From NCBI GenBank assembly GCA_910584375.1, contig CAJUAH010000022.1, positions 5,997 to 69,996 on the forward strand: a DNA stretch of 64,000 bases, in the 5' to 3' direction. Positions 49,312 through 59,023 of the stretch are shown here, one piece after another (positions within the stretch are counted from its first letter, which is position 1; every line of letters begins with the position of its first letter). Made by a program: the position numbers and the translations under genes. The DNA comes from an uncultured Acetatifactor sp. Lineage in GTDB: Bacteria > Bacillota > Clostridia > Lachnospirales > Lachnospiraceae. A model generated the notes under the pieces. The model ran no database searches. It was not told where the DNA came from and saw only the letters and a list, made by a program, of their open reading frames with translations.

Positions 49312-52300
49312 ATGCAGGCATTGTTAGCGCCCCTGCGGGAATTGGCGGAATACGACCAGGCCAGGGAAGATATTCGCAAAGGGAGGACGCCGATCGCGTT
49401 CAGCGGCTGTGTGGACTCGCAAAAACTGCATATGATATACGGTCTCTCCGACGGCCTGCGGTACAAGGTGATCGTCACTTACAGTGACTTGAAGGCGCGG
49501 GAGCTATATGAGGAATACCGTTTTTACGACAGGAACGTGAGACTTTATCCCGCCAAGGATCTGATCTTCTTTCAGGCGGACATCCATGGCAATCAGCTCA
49601 CTCGGGAGAGGGTGGCCGTGCTGCGGCGGATCGCGGAGGACAAGCCTCTGACGCTGATCACCACTTTTGCGGCCCTGATGACGCCGCAGGTCAAGTGGGA
49701 TCTGGACAGGGATATTCTGCACGTGGAAAACGGCGGTATGCTGGACGAGACGGCGCTTTCCAGACGTCTGGTGGACATGGGCTATGAAAAAGCGGCGCAG
49801 GTGGAGAGCAGCGGCCAGTTTTCGGTGCGGGGCGGGATCGTGGATATCTTCGACCTGACCCAGGAGAATCCCTATCGTATCGAACTGTGGGGCGACCAGG
49901 TGGAGTCCATACGCTCCTTTGACGTACTCAGTCAGCGCTCCATAGAAAAACTGGAGAGCGTCACTGTCTATCCTGCCACCGAATTTGTCATGACCGGGGA
50001 GCGGCTTAAGGAGGGTGTGAAACGCATAGAGCGGGAGGCTGCCGTCCAGGAGAAAAAGCTGCGGGAGTCCTTTTCCACGGAGGCCGCGCACCGGGTGCAT
50101 ACCCAGATGGAAGAGCTGAAGGAACAATTGCTGGAATTTCAGGCCAGAGTGAATCTGGAGAGCTATATCCGGTATTTTTATCAGGATACGTTGACGCTGC
50201 CGGAGTTGCTGCAGCAGATGGAGGGCAACGGGGGGCGGACGGTTTTTTTTATGGACGAACCGGCCAGAATCGCCGAACATGCGGACGCCGTGGAACTGGA
50301 GTTTCGTGAAAGCATGGAACAGCGGGCGGCAAAGGGCTATGTGCTGCCGGGGCAGATGGATATCCTCTACGGCAGGGAGCAGGTCATGGCCCGGTGTCTC
50401 AAGTCCGCCGTAGTATCCCTGTCCACGATGGACGGGAAGAACAGTCTGTTGAAACCTGTCTCCCGTTTCACGGTATCCGCCCGCAATGTCTCTTCTTATA
50501 ACAGCAGTTTTGAGGCGCTGGTAAAAGATCTGTCCCGCTATCGCAGACAGGGCTACCGGGTGCTGCTGCTGTCCGGTTCCCGGACCCGGGCGAAACGGCT
50601 GGCGGAGGACCTGCGGGAATATGAGCTGACCGCCGTGTACACGGAGGACCCTTTTCGGGAAGTGCAGCCCGGGGAGGTATTGACCTATTACGGTCACGTG
50701 AACAAAGGTTTTGAGTATCCCCTGCTCAAATATGTGGTGATCGCGGAATCGGATATCTTTGGCGCGGAAAAGAAAAAGAAGAAAAAGAAACTGTATCAGG
50801 GCCAGAAAATTCACGATTTCCAGGAGCTGAAGGTGGGCGACTATGTGGTGCATGAGACCCACGGCCTGGGCATCTACCGGGGCATAGAAAAGGTGGAGGT
50901 GGAAAAAGTCGTCAAGGACTATATGAAGATCGAGTACCGGGACGGCGGTAATCTCTATGTGCTGGCCACCGGTCTGGACGTGATTCAGAAGTATGCCTCG
51001 GCGGAGGGCGGCAAGCCGAAACTGAATAAGCTGGGGACCAAAGAATGGGACCGCACCAAGACTAAGGTGCGCACAGCAGTGGATCAGGTGGCGGGGGATC
51101 TGGTGGAACTCTACGCGGCGCGGCAGCAGGCGAAGGGGTATCAGTACGGCAAGGATACGGTGTGGCAGCGGGAGTTTGAAGAGATGTTCCCCTTTGAGGA
51201 GACGGAGGATCAGCTGGCAGCCATCACCGACACCAAGGCGGATATGGAGAGCGGCAAGATCATGGACCGACTGATCTGCGGAGACGTGGGGTACGGCAAG
51301 ACGGAGATTGCCATACGGGCAGCCTTCAAGGCCGTACAGGAGGGCAAGCAGGTGGTGTACCTGGTGCCCACCACGATCCTGGCCCAGCAGCATTACAACA
51401 CTTTTACCCAGAGAATGAAGGACTTTCCGGTGCGGGTGGAGCTGCTGTCCCGGTTTCGCACCCCGGGGGAGATCAGAAAGACCATCGCCGAACTGCAAAA
51501 GGGTCTGGTGGATATCGTGATCGGCACGCACCGGGTGTTGTCGGAGGACGTAAAATACAAGGATCTGGGTCTGCTGATCATCGATGAGGAACAGCGTTTC
51601 GGCGTGGCGCACAAGGAGAAGATCAAAAAACTGAAAGAAAATGTGGATGTGCTGACGCTGACCGCCACCCCCATCCCCCGCACTCTCCATATGAGTCTGA
51701 TCGGCATCCGGGATATGAGTGTCCTGGAGGAGGCGCCGGACGAGCGTCTGCCCATACAGACCTATGTTCTTGAGTACAATGAGGAGATGGTCAGGGAGGC
51801 TATCGTCCGGGAACTGGGACGGGGAGGGCAGGTCTTCTATGTCTACAACAGGGTAAACAGTATAGCGGATATCACGGCGGGGGTCGCGGCGCTGGTGCCG
51901 GAGGCCACGGTAGCTTACGCCCACGGGCAGATGAAGGAAAATGAGCTGGAAAAGATCATGGTGGATTTCATAGCCGGGGAGATCGACGTGCTGGTATCCA
52001 CCACCATCATCGAGACGGGACTGGACATCTCCAATGTAAACACCATGATCGTCCACGACTCCGACAACCTGGGTCTGTCTCAGCTCTATCAGCTCCGGGG
52101 GCGGGTGGGACGCTCCAACCGGACCGCCTACGCCTTTTTGATGTATAAGCGGGACAAGATGTTAAAGGAGGTGGCCGAAAAGAGACTGGCGGCCATAAAG
52201 GAATTCACGGAATTGGGCAGCGGTTTCAAGATTGCCATGCGGGATCTGGAGATACGGGGAGCCGGCAATCTGCTGGGGATGCGTCAGCACGGCCATATGG

Positions 52301-52884
52301 AGGCGGTGGGGTATGAGCTGTACTGTAAGATGCTCAATGAGGCGGTGCAGCGCAGGAAGGGTATATCCATACAGGAGGATTTTACCACCACGGTAGACTT
52401 GGACGTGGACGCCTTTATCCCGCCGGAGTATATAGTGAATGAAGTACAGAAACTGGATATTTACAAGCGCATAGCGGGCATTGAGAATATCCGGGAGCGG
52501 GACGATATGCGGGACGAACTGCTGGACCGTTTCGGCGCGATCCCGGTGTCCGTGGAAAATCTGCTGCGGATCGCCCTGATTCGGGTGGCGGCTCACAGGC
52601 TCTATATGACGGAACTGAAAGGAAAGAATGAGCGGATCGTCTTTACGTTCCGTCCGGACGCGCCCATCGCGCCGGAGAGGATACCGGAGTTTATGAGACC
52701 TTACGGTGACAGATTGCGCTTTACGGCCTATGGCAATCCGTTTTTTACCTATAAATATAAGAAGTGCAATGTCATTGAGAAGGACGCGCAGATACTGCTG
52801 GCGGACACGGAGGGATTGCTGGCGGCGATGGAAGTATTGCTGGACAAATCTTCTTTACCCGGTGTCGAAAACGTGCTAAAATAA
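49312..52884 (+). CDS. mfd: Transcription-repair coupling factor
   Basis: 1190 residues. It removes stalled RNA polymerase and recruits UvrA. The order is as expected: UvrB-like N-domain (about 1-350), RNA-polymerase-interacting Tudor-like domain (about 495-560, VGDYVVHETHGLGIYRGIE), translocase with Walker A ICGDVGYGKTEIAI near 657, DEEQRFG near 758 and ETGLDISNVNTMIV, then the TRCF C-domain. The ATG at 49312 follows AGGAGG; an upstream in-frame start at 49273 lies in the repeat. Confidence 0.97.
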   Translation: MQALLAPLRELAEYDQAREDIRKGRTPIAFSGCVDSQKLHMIYGLSDGLRYKVIVTYSDLKARELYEEYRFYDRNVRLYPAKDLIFFQADIHGNQLTRERVAVLRRIAEDKPLTLITTFAALMTPQVKWDLDRDILHVENGGMLDETALSRRLVDMGYEKAAQVESSGQFSVRGGIVDIFDLTQENPYRIELWGDQVESIRSFDVLSQRSIEKLESVTVYPATEFVMTGERLKEGVKRIEREAAVQEKKLRESFSTEAAHRVHTQMEELKEQLLEFQARVNLESYIRYFYQDTLTLPELLQQMEGNGGRTVFFMDEPARIAEHADAVELEFRESMEQRAAKGYVLPGQMDILYGREQVMARCLKSAVVSLSTMDGKNSLLKPVSRFTVSARNVSSYNSSFEALVKDLSRYRRQGYRVLLLSGSRTRAKRLAEDLREYELTAVYTEDPFREVQPGEVLTYYGHVNKGFEYPLLKYVVIAESDIFGAEKKKKKKKLYQGQKIHDFQELKVGDYVVHETHGLGIYRGIEKVEVEKVVKDYMKIEYRDGGNLYVLATGLDVIQKYASAEGGKPKLNKLGTKEWDRTKTKVRTAVDQVAGDLVELYAARQQAKGYQYGKDTVWQREFEEMFPFEETEDQLAAITDTKADMESGKIMDRLICGDVGYGKTEIAIRAAFKAVQEGKQVVYLVPTTILAQQHYNTFTQRMKDFPVRVELLSRFRTPGEIRKTIAELQKGLVDIVIGTHRVLSEDVKYKDLGLLIIDEEQRFGVAHKEKIKKLKENVDVLTLTATPIPRTLHMSLIGIRDMSVLEEAPDERLPIQTYVLEYNEEMVREAIVRELGRGGQVFYVYNRVNSIADITAGVAALVPEATVAYAHGQMKENELEKIMVDFIAGEIDVLVSTTIIETGLDISNVNTMIVHDSDNLGLSQLYQLRGRVGRSNRTAYAFLMYKRDKMLKEVAEKRLAAIKEFTELGSGFKIAMRDLEIRGAGNLLGMRQHGHMEAVGYELYCKMLNEAVQRRKGISIQEDFTTTVDLDVDAFIPPEYIVNEVQKLDIYKRIAGIENIRERDDMRDELLDRFGAIPVSVENLLRIALIRVAAHRLYMTELKGKNERIVFTFRPDAPIAPERIPEFMRPYGDRLRFTAYGNPFFTYKYKKCNVIEKDAQILLADTEGLLAAMEVLLDKSSLPGVENVLK

Positions 52885-52939
52885 TATCGGTATCTTCTAT
52901 AGAATATCATGGGAATATCACGAGAGGGAGGGTAAGCTT

Positions 52940-53962
52940 ATGAAGAAGGATTTTGATCTGCTGTCGCTGGGCGAGCTGATGCTGCGTCTGTCTCCGCCGG
53001 ACAATGAGAGGATCACCAGAGGGGACACGCTGGGTAAGCAGGCGGGGGGCGCGGAACTCAACGCCATCACCGGCGCGGCCATGCTGGGTCTGCGCTGCGG
53101 TATTATATCCAAGCTGCCGGCCAACGATCTGGGTACATATATCAAGAACCGTGTGCGTCTGTGCGGCGTCAGCGACGATTATCTGGTGTATGATCAGGAC
53201 AGGGACGCGCGTCTGGGCGTATATTATTACGAGAGCGGCGCCTATCCCCGCAAACCCAGGATCGTATATGACAGGCAGAATACCTCCGTCAACAAGCTGA
53301 CGACTGCCGACTATGACGACAGCCTGTATCAGGCGGCCCGCTGTTTTCATACCAGCGGGATCACGCTGGCGCTGGGCCCTCAACTGCGGGAGACCGCCAT
53401 CGAGATGATACGGCGTTTCAAGGCTCAGGGCACGCTGATCTCCTTTGACGTTAATTTCCGGGGCAACCTTTGGACCGGGGCGGAGGCCAAGGCTTGCATC
53501 GAGAGCATCCTGCCCTATGTGGACGTGTTTTTCTGCTCTGAGGACACGGCCCGCCTGACATTCCTGAAGGAGGGCAGCGCCCGGGAGATCATGAAGAGTT
53601 TTACACAGGAGTATCCCATCTCCATCGTGGCCTCCACCCAGCGGGTGGTACACAGTCCCAAACGCCATACTTTTGGCTCTATCATCTACAGTGCCCGGGA
53701 CGACACCTATTATGAGGAGCCGCCCTATGCAAATATTGAGGTGGTGGATCGCATTGGCAGCGGCGACGCCTATATCTCCGGCGTACTTTACGGCCTGCTG
53801 TCCAAGGAGGGAGATTACCAAAGGGCGCTGGAGTACGGCAATGCCACAAGCGCGCTGAAAAATACGATTCCCGGAGATCTGCTGTCCACAGATCTGAAGG
53901 AGATCGACGGCATCATTCGGGAGCACAAGTCCACTGGAAGAGTGGCGGAGATGGATCGGTAA
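52940..53962 (+). CDS. PfkB-family sugar kinase, 2-keto-3-deoxygluconate kinase-like
   Basis: 340 residues. The start FDLLSLGELMLRLSPPDNER, the GGAELNAITGAAMLGLRCG loop, and the closing VDRIGSGDAYISGVLYG with its catalytic Asp mark the PfkB/ribokinase fold. The N-terminal LGELMLRLSP resembles 2-dehydro-3-deoxygluconokinases. GAGGGAGGG lies upstream. The substrate is inferred and no KDG pathway genes are nearby. Confidence 0.85.
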   Translation: MKKDFDLLSLGELMLRLSPPDNERITRGDTLGKQAGGAELNAITGAAMLGLRCGIISKLPANDLGTYIKNRVRLCGVSDDYLVYDQDRDARLGVYYYESGAYPRKPRIVYDRQNTSVNKLTTADYDDSLYQAARCFHTSGITLALGPQLRETAIEMIRRFKAQGTLISFDVNFRGNLWTGAEAKACIESILPYVDVFFCSEDTARLTFLKEGSAREIMKSFTQEYPISIVASTQRVVHSPKRHTFGSIIYSARDDTYYEEPPYANIEVVDRIGSGDAYISGVLYGLLSKEGDYQRALEYGNATSALKNTIPGDLLSTDLKEIDGIIREHKSTGRVAEMDR

Positions 53963-54010
53963 ACTACCTCTTAAAATTTTATAAAGCCCTTGCGGACCGA
54001 CATGTTATAT

Positions 54011-54150
54011 GGGATAATGAGTAAAATGCTCCGCATTTAACTCTACTGATTAGAATATGCGCTAAAGCGCATGGAATCAAGGGATAATGAGTAAAATGCT
54101 CCGCATTTAACTCTACTGATCAGAATATGCGCTAAAGCGCATGGGATCAA
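54011..54150 (+). repeat. 70-bp double-hairpin repeat, locus 2 (two tandem units)
   Basis: Two units (54011-54080 and 54081-54150) differ at two positions. Each contains AAATGC-TCC-GCATTT and ATGCGC-TAAA-GCGCAT. Against locus 1 (22611-22680) both stems changed on both arms (AAACGC/GCGTTT to AAATGC/GCATTT; GTGCGC/GCGCAC to ATGCGC/GCGCAT), so pairing is kept. It is in the leader of xpaC. Confidence 0.85.
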
Positions 54151-54205
54151 GGAATAGTGAGTTGGGCGAGTCACAGCGGTAAACATAAGGTTTGGAGTCA
54201 GATCA

Positions 54206-55612
54206 ATGAGTGAGAATACAGGCAGCAGCGCACTGGGGGAGCAATTTCGTGACGCATTGGCGGAAGGGCTTAACAGCGGCGATTTTAAAAATCTGAATGA
54301 ACTGGTGGGACAGACGGTGAACAATGCCATCCGGGAGGCCAATTATACCTTTCTGGGTGGGAGTCCCGAGGGTACGGACAGACATAACCGCCAGAAAGAG
54401 CAGATGAGACAAAACTGGCAGAACTGGCAGGAGCAGCATGGTAATTTCAGCGCCAGCTGGAACACCAGAAGACCGGCGGGGCAGCCCCCTCAGGGAGGCC
54501 AACCCGGTCAGCCGGGGAGAGGTCCTTTTGGCGGGCAGGGAGGCCAGCCAGGGAGAGGCTCTTTTGCGGGTCAGGGCGGCGGCCAGGTTTATCGGCAGAT
54601 GCCCATGCCTGTCCGGATGCGTCCCGGTCCGTTGGTCAAAACCAAGCGGGTGGGCAGTGTGGCCGGAGTTCTGTACAAAGTGTTCGGCGGTATCGGTATG
54701 GGATTGGGCGGTTTTTTCCTGTTGATAGGACTGCTGGCCTGGGAGGCTCCGCTGATACTGCCCGGAGCTATTATGTTGCTGTTCTTCTTTGGCATGGTGC
54801 AGTTGGGGTGTTCCAAGCATCACCGTCTGAAACGGGCGGACCGCTATATCCAGCTCTGCGGAGCCAGAATGTACGCCGAGATCTCCCAATTGGCAGCCGC
54901 TATTCAAAAGAGTAAAAGCTTTGTGCTGCATGATGTGCGGCGTATGTTACGGTTGGGGATCTTTCCCAACGGACATCTGGACGAGCAGGGAACCACGCTC
55001 ATGCTCAATGACGTGATCTATAAGCAGTATCAGGACGCGGAAAGGGCCCGCATGGCGCGGGAGCATCAGGCATTGCCCATGCAGGAGGAACGTCCGATGA
55101 CGCCGGGCGAGATCGTGGAGCAGGAGCAGAAAGCCCGCGATTCAGAGCTGAACCAGATGATCGCGGAGGGCATGGAATGCATTCGCAAGCTGAGGGACAT
55201 GAACGACGCCATAGAAGGCGAGGTGATCTCCGCCAAATTGTACCGGCTGGAAAATCTGCTCAAGGAGATATTTGACAAGGTCAGGGAGTATCCGGATCAG
55301 ATGTCTCAGATGCACAGAGTAATGGACTACTATCTGCCTACTACTTTGAAATTGGTGGAGGCTTATAAAGAATTTGACCAGGTCAGTGTGCCGGGGGAGG
55401 ATATCCTCTCCGCCAAGGCGCAGATCGAAAAGACGCTGGATACCATCAATGCGGCGTTTACGGAATTGCTCAACAATCTGTTCCGCAACCGTGTGTATGA
55501 TGTGACCACGGACGCCCAGGTGCTGGAGACCATGCTGGCCCAGGAAGGATTGACCAAGGAGAGTATCAGTAAAGAACTGGAATATGCAAAGGCAGGGAGC
55601 GAACAGGGGTAA
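54206..55612 (+). CDS. xpaC: XpaC-family protein (5-bromo-4-chloroindolyl phosphate hydrolysis family)
   Basis: 468 residues. The N-terminal helix SALGEQFRDALAEGLNSGDF leads into a Gln/Gly/Pro-rich linker (about 85-130, QPPQGGQPGQPGRGPFGGQ), two adjacent hydrophobic segments (about 155-200), then a long helical C-domain with KLYRLENLLKEIFDKVREYP and a closing QVLETMLAQEGL. XpaC and TelA genes typically pair, as here; the role is thought to be envelope stress or toxic-anion tolerance. The name reflects a phenotype, not an enzyme activity. Confidence 0.82.
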   Translation: MSENTGSSALGEQFRDALAEGLNSGDFKNLNELVGQTVNNAIREANYTFLGGSPEGTDRHNRQKEQMRQNWQNWQEQHGNFSASWNTRRPAGQPPQGGQPGQPGRGPFGGQGGQPGRGSFAGQGGGQVYRQMPMPVRMRPGPLVKTKRVGSVAGVLYKVFGGIGMGLGGFFLLIGLLAWEAPLILPGAIMLLFFFGMVQLGCSKHHRLKRADRYIQLCGARMYAEISQLAAAIQKSKSFVLHDVRRMLRLGIFPNGHLDEQGTTLMLNDVIYKQYQDAERARMAREHQALPMQEERPMTPGEIVEQEQKARDSELNQMIAEGMECIRKLRDMNDAIEGEVISAKLYRLENLLKEIFDKVREYPDQMSQMHRVMDYYLPTTLKLVEAYKEFDQVSVPGEDILSAKAQIEKTLDTINAAFTELLNNLFRNRVYDVTTDAQVLETMLAQEGLTKESISKELEYAKAGSEQG

Positions 55613-55629
55613 GCCATAGTATGATCAGA

Positions 55630-55655
55630 CAGGTTTCGCGCTGCGCCGAAACCTG
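55630..55655 (+). promoter_or_regulatory. Intercistronic hairpin between xpaC and telA
   Basis: CAGGTTTCG and CGAAACCTG form a perfect 9-bp stem without a T-tract; AAGCC and GGCTT can extend it further out. Confidence 0.5.
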
Positions 55656-55703
55656 CGGCTTATGGCAGAACCATAAAATAAAGACGCAGTATGGAGGATA
55701 AAG

Positions 55704-56870
55704 ATGAGTGAACTGGATACCATGTTAAATCAGGCGCCGACCCTGACATTGGAGCCATTTGCGGAGCCAAAGCCGGAAGTTCCCGCCATGAGCGAGACGC
55801 AGGTTGTGGAGGCGGTGAAGGAGCAGATGAATATGGAGCTGACTCCGGAAGAGCAGAAAATGGTGAATGATTTCGCGGAGCAGATCGATCTGAGCAATTC
55901 CCAGATGATATTGCAGTACGGCGCGGGCAGTCAGAAAAAGATCGCGGATTTTTCTGAGAGCGCCCTCGGCAGTGTCCGCACCAAGGATATGGGGGAGATC
56001 GGTCAACTGCTTACAGAGGTGGTGGGCGAGCTGCGCTCCTTTGAGGAGGGCGAGGACGAGAGGGGATTCCTGGGAATCTTTAAAAAGTCCAGCAACAAGC
56101 TGTCCAATATGAAGGCGAAATATGACAAGGCTGAGGTCAACATCAACAAGGTCTGCAAGGTCATGGAGGAGCACCAGATCACGCTGCTCAAGGACGTGGC
56201 GATGCTGGATAAGATGTACGAGCTGAACCTGAATTATTTCAAGGAACTGTCCATGTACATCCTGGCGGGTAAGAAAAAGCTGGAGCAGGCCCGCAACGTG
56301 GAGCTGGCGGAGCTGGTGGCCAAGGCGGAGAAGAGCGGTCTGCCGGAGGACGCCCAGAGGGCCAAGGATTTCTCCTCCAAGTGCGAGCGCTTTGAGAAAA
56401 AGCTTTACGACCTGGAACTGACCAGGACAATCTCGTTACAGATGGCGCCGCAGATCCGGCTGATCCAGAGCAACGATACCACCATGGCTGAGAAGATCCA
56501 GTCCACGCTGGTGAACACGATCCCCCTGTGGAAGAGCCAGATGGTCATCGCCATCGGCCTGGATCATTCGGCGGATGCCGCCAAGGCCCAGAGAGAGGTC
56601 AGCAACATGACCAACGAGCTGCTGAAAAAGAACGCGGACGCGCTGAAAATCGCCACCGTGGAGACAGCCAAGGAGGCGGAGAGGGGCATCGTGGATATCG
56701 AGACCCTTACCGCCACCAACCAGACGCTGATCAGCACGCTGGACGAGGTCAGGAAGATTCAGGACGAAGGGCGCATCAAGCGCCAGAACGCCGAGACGGA
56801 GCTGCTGCGCATTGAGACGGAGATGCGCAATAAGCTGTTGGAGATGAGCCGTCAGCAGCCCGGAGCATAG
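55704..56870 (+). CDS. telA: Toxic anion resistance protein TelA
   Basis: 388 residues, mostly helical. It contains DLSNSQMILQYGAGSQKKIA, LLTEVVGELRSFEEGE with FKKSSNKLSNMKAKYDK, and VNTIPLWKSQMVIAIGL, the TelA hallmark. It has no membrane helix and probably works with the membrane-bound XpaC encoded upstream. TATGGAGGAT precedes the ATG. Confidence 0.92.
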   Translation: MSELDTMLNQAPTLTLEPFAEPKPEVPAMSETQVVEAVKEQMNMELTPEEQKMVNDFAEQIDLSNSQMILQYGAGSQKKIADFSESALGSVRTKDMGEIGQLLTEVVGELRSFEEGEDERGFLGIFKKSSNKLSNMKAKYDKAEVNINKVCKVMEEHQITLLKDVAMLDKMYELNLNYFKELSMYILAGKKKLEQARNVELAELVAKAEKSGLPEDAQRAKDFSSKCERFEKKLYDLELTRTISLQMAPQIRLIQSNDTTMAEKIQSTLVNTIPLWKSQMVIAIGLDHSADAAKAQREVSNMTNELLKKNADALKIATVETAKEAERGIVDIETLTATNQTLISTLDEVRKIQDEGRIKRQNAETELLRIETEMRNKLLEMSRQQPGA

Positions 56871-57096
56871 TCGGCGGGATTATTGAAGAAGTACAATTGA
56901 TCGGAAAGAGAGGGTATTGTCGTGTTGATTTTTGCGTGCGGAAGAATGCGTTAGTTATATACACAGATGTATGACGGGGACTCCCGTCTGTTTGTGGTGC
57001 TTTCTCCCGTAACAACGACACGATGATGCCCGATATCTCCAAGAACACTGGAGCTGTTTTTTCTGTACGAAAATACAACATCGGGTATATGAGAGT

Positions 57097-57126
57097 GGGT
57101 CACGGGTAAACCGTGGCCCTTTTTTA
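57097..57126 (+). terminator. Terminator downstream of telA
   Basis: GGGTCACGG, loop GTAAA, CCGTGGCCC, then six T residues. It is about 225 bases after telA. I see no gene in 56871-57096. Confidence 0.8.
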
Positions 57127-57164
57127 CAGACAGGATTTGGTTTGGAAAAACAGTGAGGTGTTAT

Positions 57165-59021
57165 ATGAAAAATGATAAATCAGTAAAAGGTTCTATGCTT
57201 ATCTCTCCCGGCGGCTGTATGCTGTCGGTTCTGGGGAGCGGGATCGGGGTGGCACTGTCCCTGGCCGCACTCCGGCTCCCGAAGGTTGTTTTGGACTGCG
57301 TGACGGCAGGAGTATCCACGGGGACACTCTGTGCCGTGATCGGATGGGCGGGAGGGCTCTGGCTTTTACTTTCCGTGGCCAGCCACATCTTGGGCAATGC
57401 CGTCACAGAGTATGCCCAGACGGGACTTTATACCCGGCTGATACCGGCCTGGGAAAAAAAGACCATGGAGCTGGACTATGAAATTTTTTCCTCTCCCCGA
57501 GGTAAAGTTCTGATGGAAAAGGCCCGGCAGGCGGTGAGCAGTCCCAACTGGGGCACGGTGACGCTGCTGCCCCGGCTGACGGAGCTGCTCACCGCGGCGG
57601 GAGGGTTGACGGCATATGCCGTCATTCTCGGCGGACTGCATCCGCTGGCGGTGCTGGCCCTGCTGTCTCTCTCCGCCCTGGAACTGGGGCAGGGTATGCG
57701 GACAGAGCGCAAAAAGCAGGATTTGAAAGAGCAGCGGGCCCAAGCGGGGCGCAGGCTTAATTACGTGGCCTACGGAACCAGGGGACTCAGCGAAGGCAAG
57801 GATATCAGGGTATATCACATGGCGGGATGGCTGCGGGAGATGGCGCGGTCTGCCATGGGACAAAAGCGGGAGCTCGAACAGATCACGGCGGGATATGAAC
57901 GGAGAAAACGCCTGTTTGCGGCGGGTTTGATCCTGCTGCGGGACGGCTGCGCCTATGGGTATCTGCTGTACTCCTTCTTTCGGAGAAATATGACGGCAGG
58001 AGATTTTGTCATGTATTTTATGGCGGTCATGGGTCTGGGCGGATGGCTCGGCCGACTGACGGAAAGCGTCTCCCAGCTGCGGGAATCCTGCAATTATGCC
58101 AAAGACTATTGGGAATATATGAAACAGGGAGCGGAAGACGGGAGAGGCGCTTTACACGGGAACGGGACTCCGGTATATCGGGATGTATCAACGTTGCCGC
58201 GCCCGGTGGGATTTTCCTTCCGGGACGTTTCCTATGCCTATACGGAGACAGGAGAGGACGGGCAGCCACAGACGATTCAGGTGCTGGAACACCTGAATCT
58301 GGAGATCGCGCCCGGAGAAAAGTTGGCGGTGGTGGGCGCCAACGGCGCGGGAAAGACCACCTTTGTCAAGCTCCTGTGCGGCCTGTTACATCCCCGGCAG
58401 GGAGAACTCCTGGTGGGCGGCGTGCCCGTGCGGGACATGGATCCCGGAGAGTATTACGGCCTTTTCTCCGCCGTATTCCAAAATTCAGGGGCGCTGCCGG
58501 TGAGTATTGCGGACAATATCGCGCTGAACGTAACGGGGGACGTGGACAGGGAACGTCTGCGGAGCTGCATCCGGGCGGCAGGACTGGAAGAAAAGGTCCG
58601 GTCTCTGCCCCGGGGTCTGGATACCTGTCTGAACAGGCGCGTGGCGGAGCAGGGAACGGAACTCTCCGGCGGGCAGTTGCAGAGGCTGCTGCTGGCCCGG
58701 GCGCTGTACAAGGACGCCCCGGTGCTGGTGCTGGACGAACCCACCGCCGCCCTGGATCCCCTGGCGGAGCAGGCGGTCTACGAGCGTTACCGTAGATTTA
58801 CGGAGGGAAAGACGGCCGTCTTTATCTCCCACAGACTGGCGTCCACCCGGTTCTGCGACCGAATCGTCCTGCTGGAAAACGGGCGGGTTGCGGAGTGCGG
58901 CACCCATGAACAGTTGCTGGCGCTGGGCGGCAGGTACGCAGAGATGTTTCGGATACAGAGCAGATATTATCGGGAAGAGAATAAGATTTCCGGGACGCGC
59001 AGAAGACAGGAGGAGATGTGA
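57165..59021 (+). CDS. ABC exporter half-transporter 1 (permease-ATPase fusion)
   Basis: 618 residues: a six-helix membrane domain (about 1-330), then an ATPase domain. Walker A VVGANGAGKTTFVKLL is near 395, signature LSGGQLQRLLLARAL, Walker B PVLVLDEPTAALDP and H-loop FISHRLAST are all consensus. The ATG at 57165 follows GAGGTG. It overlaps the next gene's region at GAGGAGATGTGATCATG, so the two are one operon and probably a heterodimer. The cargo is unknown. Confidence 0.9.
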   Translation: MKNDKSVKGSMLISPGGCMLSVLGSGIGVALSLAALRLPKVVLDCVTAGVSTGTLCAVIGWAGGLWLLLSVASHILGNAVTEYAQTGLYTRLIPAWEKKTMELDYEIFSSPRGKVLMEKARQAVSSPNWGTVTLLPRLTELLTAAGGLTAYAVILGGLHPLAVLALLSLSALELGQGMRTERKKQDLKEQRAQAGRRLNYVAYGTRGLSEGKDIRVYHMAGWLREMARSAMGQKRELEQITAGYERRKRLFAAGLILLRDGCAYGYLLYSFFRRNMTAGDFVMYFMAVMGLGGWLGRLTESVSQLRESCNYAKDYWEYMKQGAEDGRGALHGNGTPVYRDVSTLPRPVGFSFRDVSYAYTETGEDGQPQTIQVLEHLNLEIAPGEKLAVVGANGAGKTTFVKLLCGLLHPRQGELLVGGVPVRDMDPGEYYGLFSAVFQNSGALPVSIADNIALNVTGDVDRERLRSCIRAAGLEEKVRSLPRGLDTCLNRRVAEQGTELSGGQLQRLLLARALYKDAPVLVLDEPTAALDPLAEQAVYERYRRFTEGKTAVFISHRLASTRFCDRIVLLENGRVAECGTHEQLLALGGRYAEMFRIQSRYYREENKISGTRRRQEEM

Positions 59022-59023
59022 TC

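Noticed and set aside
49504..52056. 850-codon minus-strand open frame
   Set aside because: It lies antisense inside mfd, which is fully supported by motifs; there is no SD or homology.
54011..54150. CRISPR array
   Set aside because: There are only two directly adjacent 70-bp units with no spacers between them and no cas genes.
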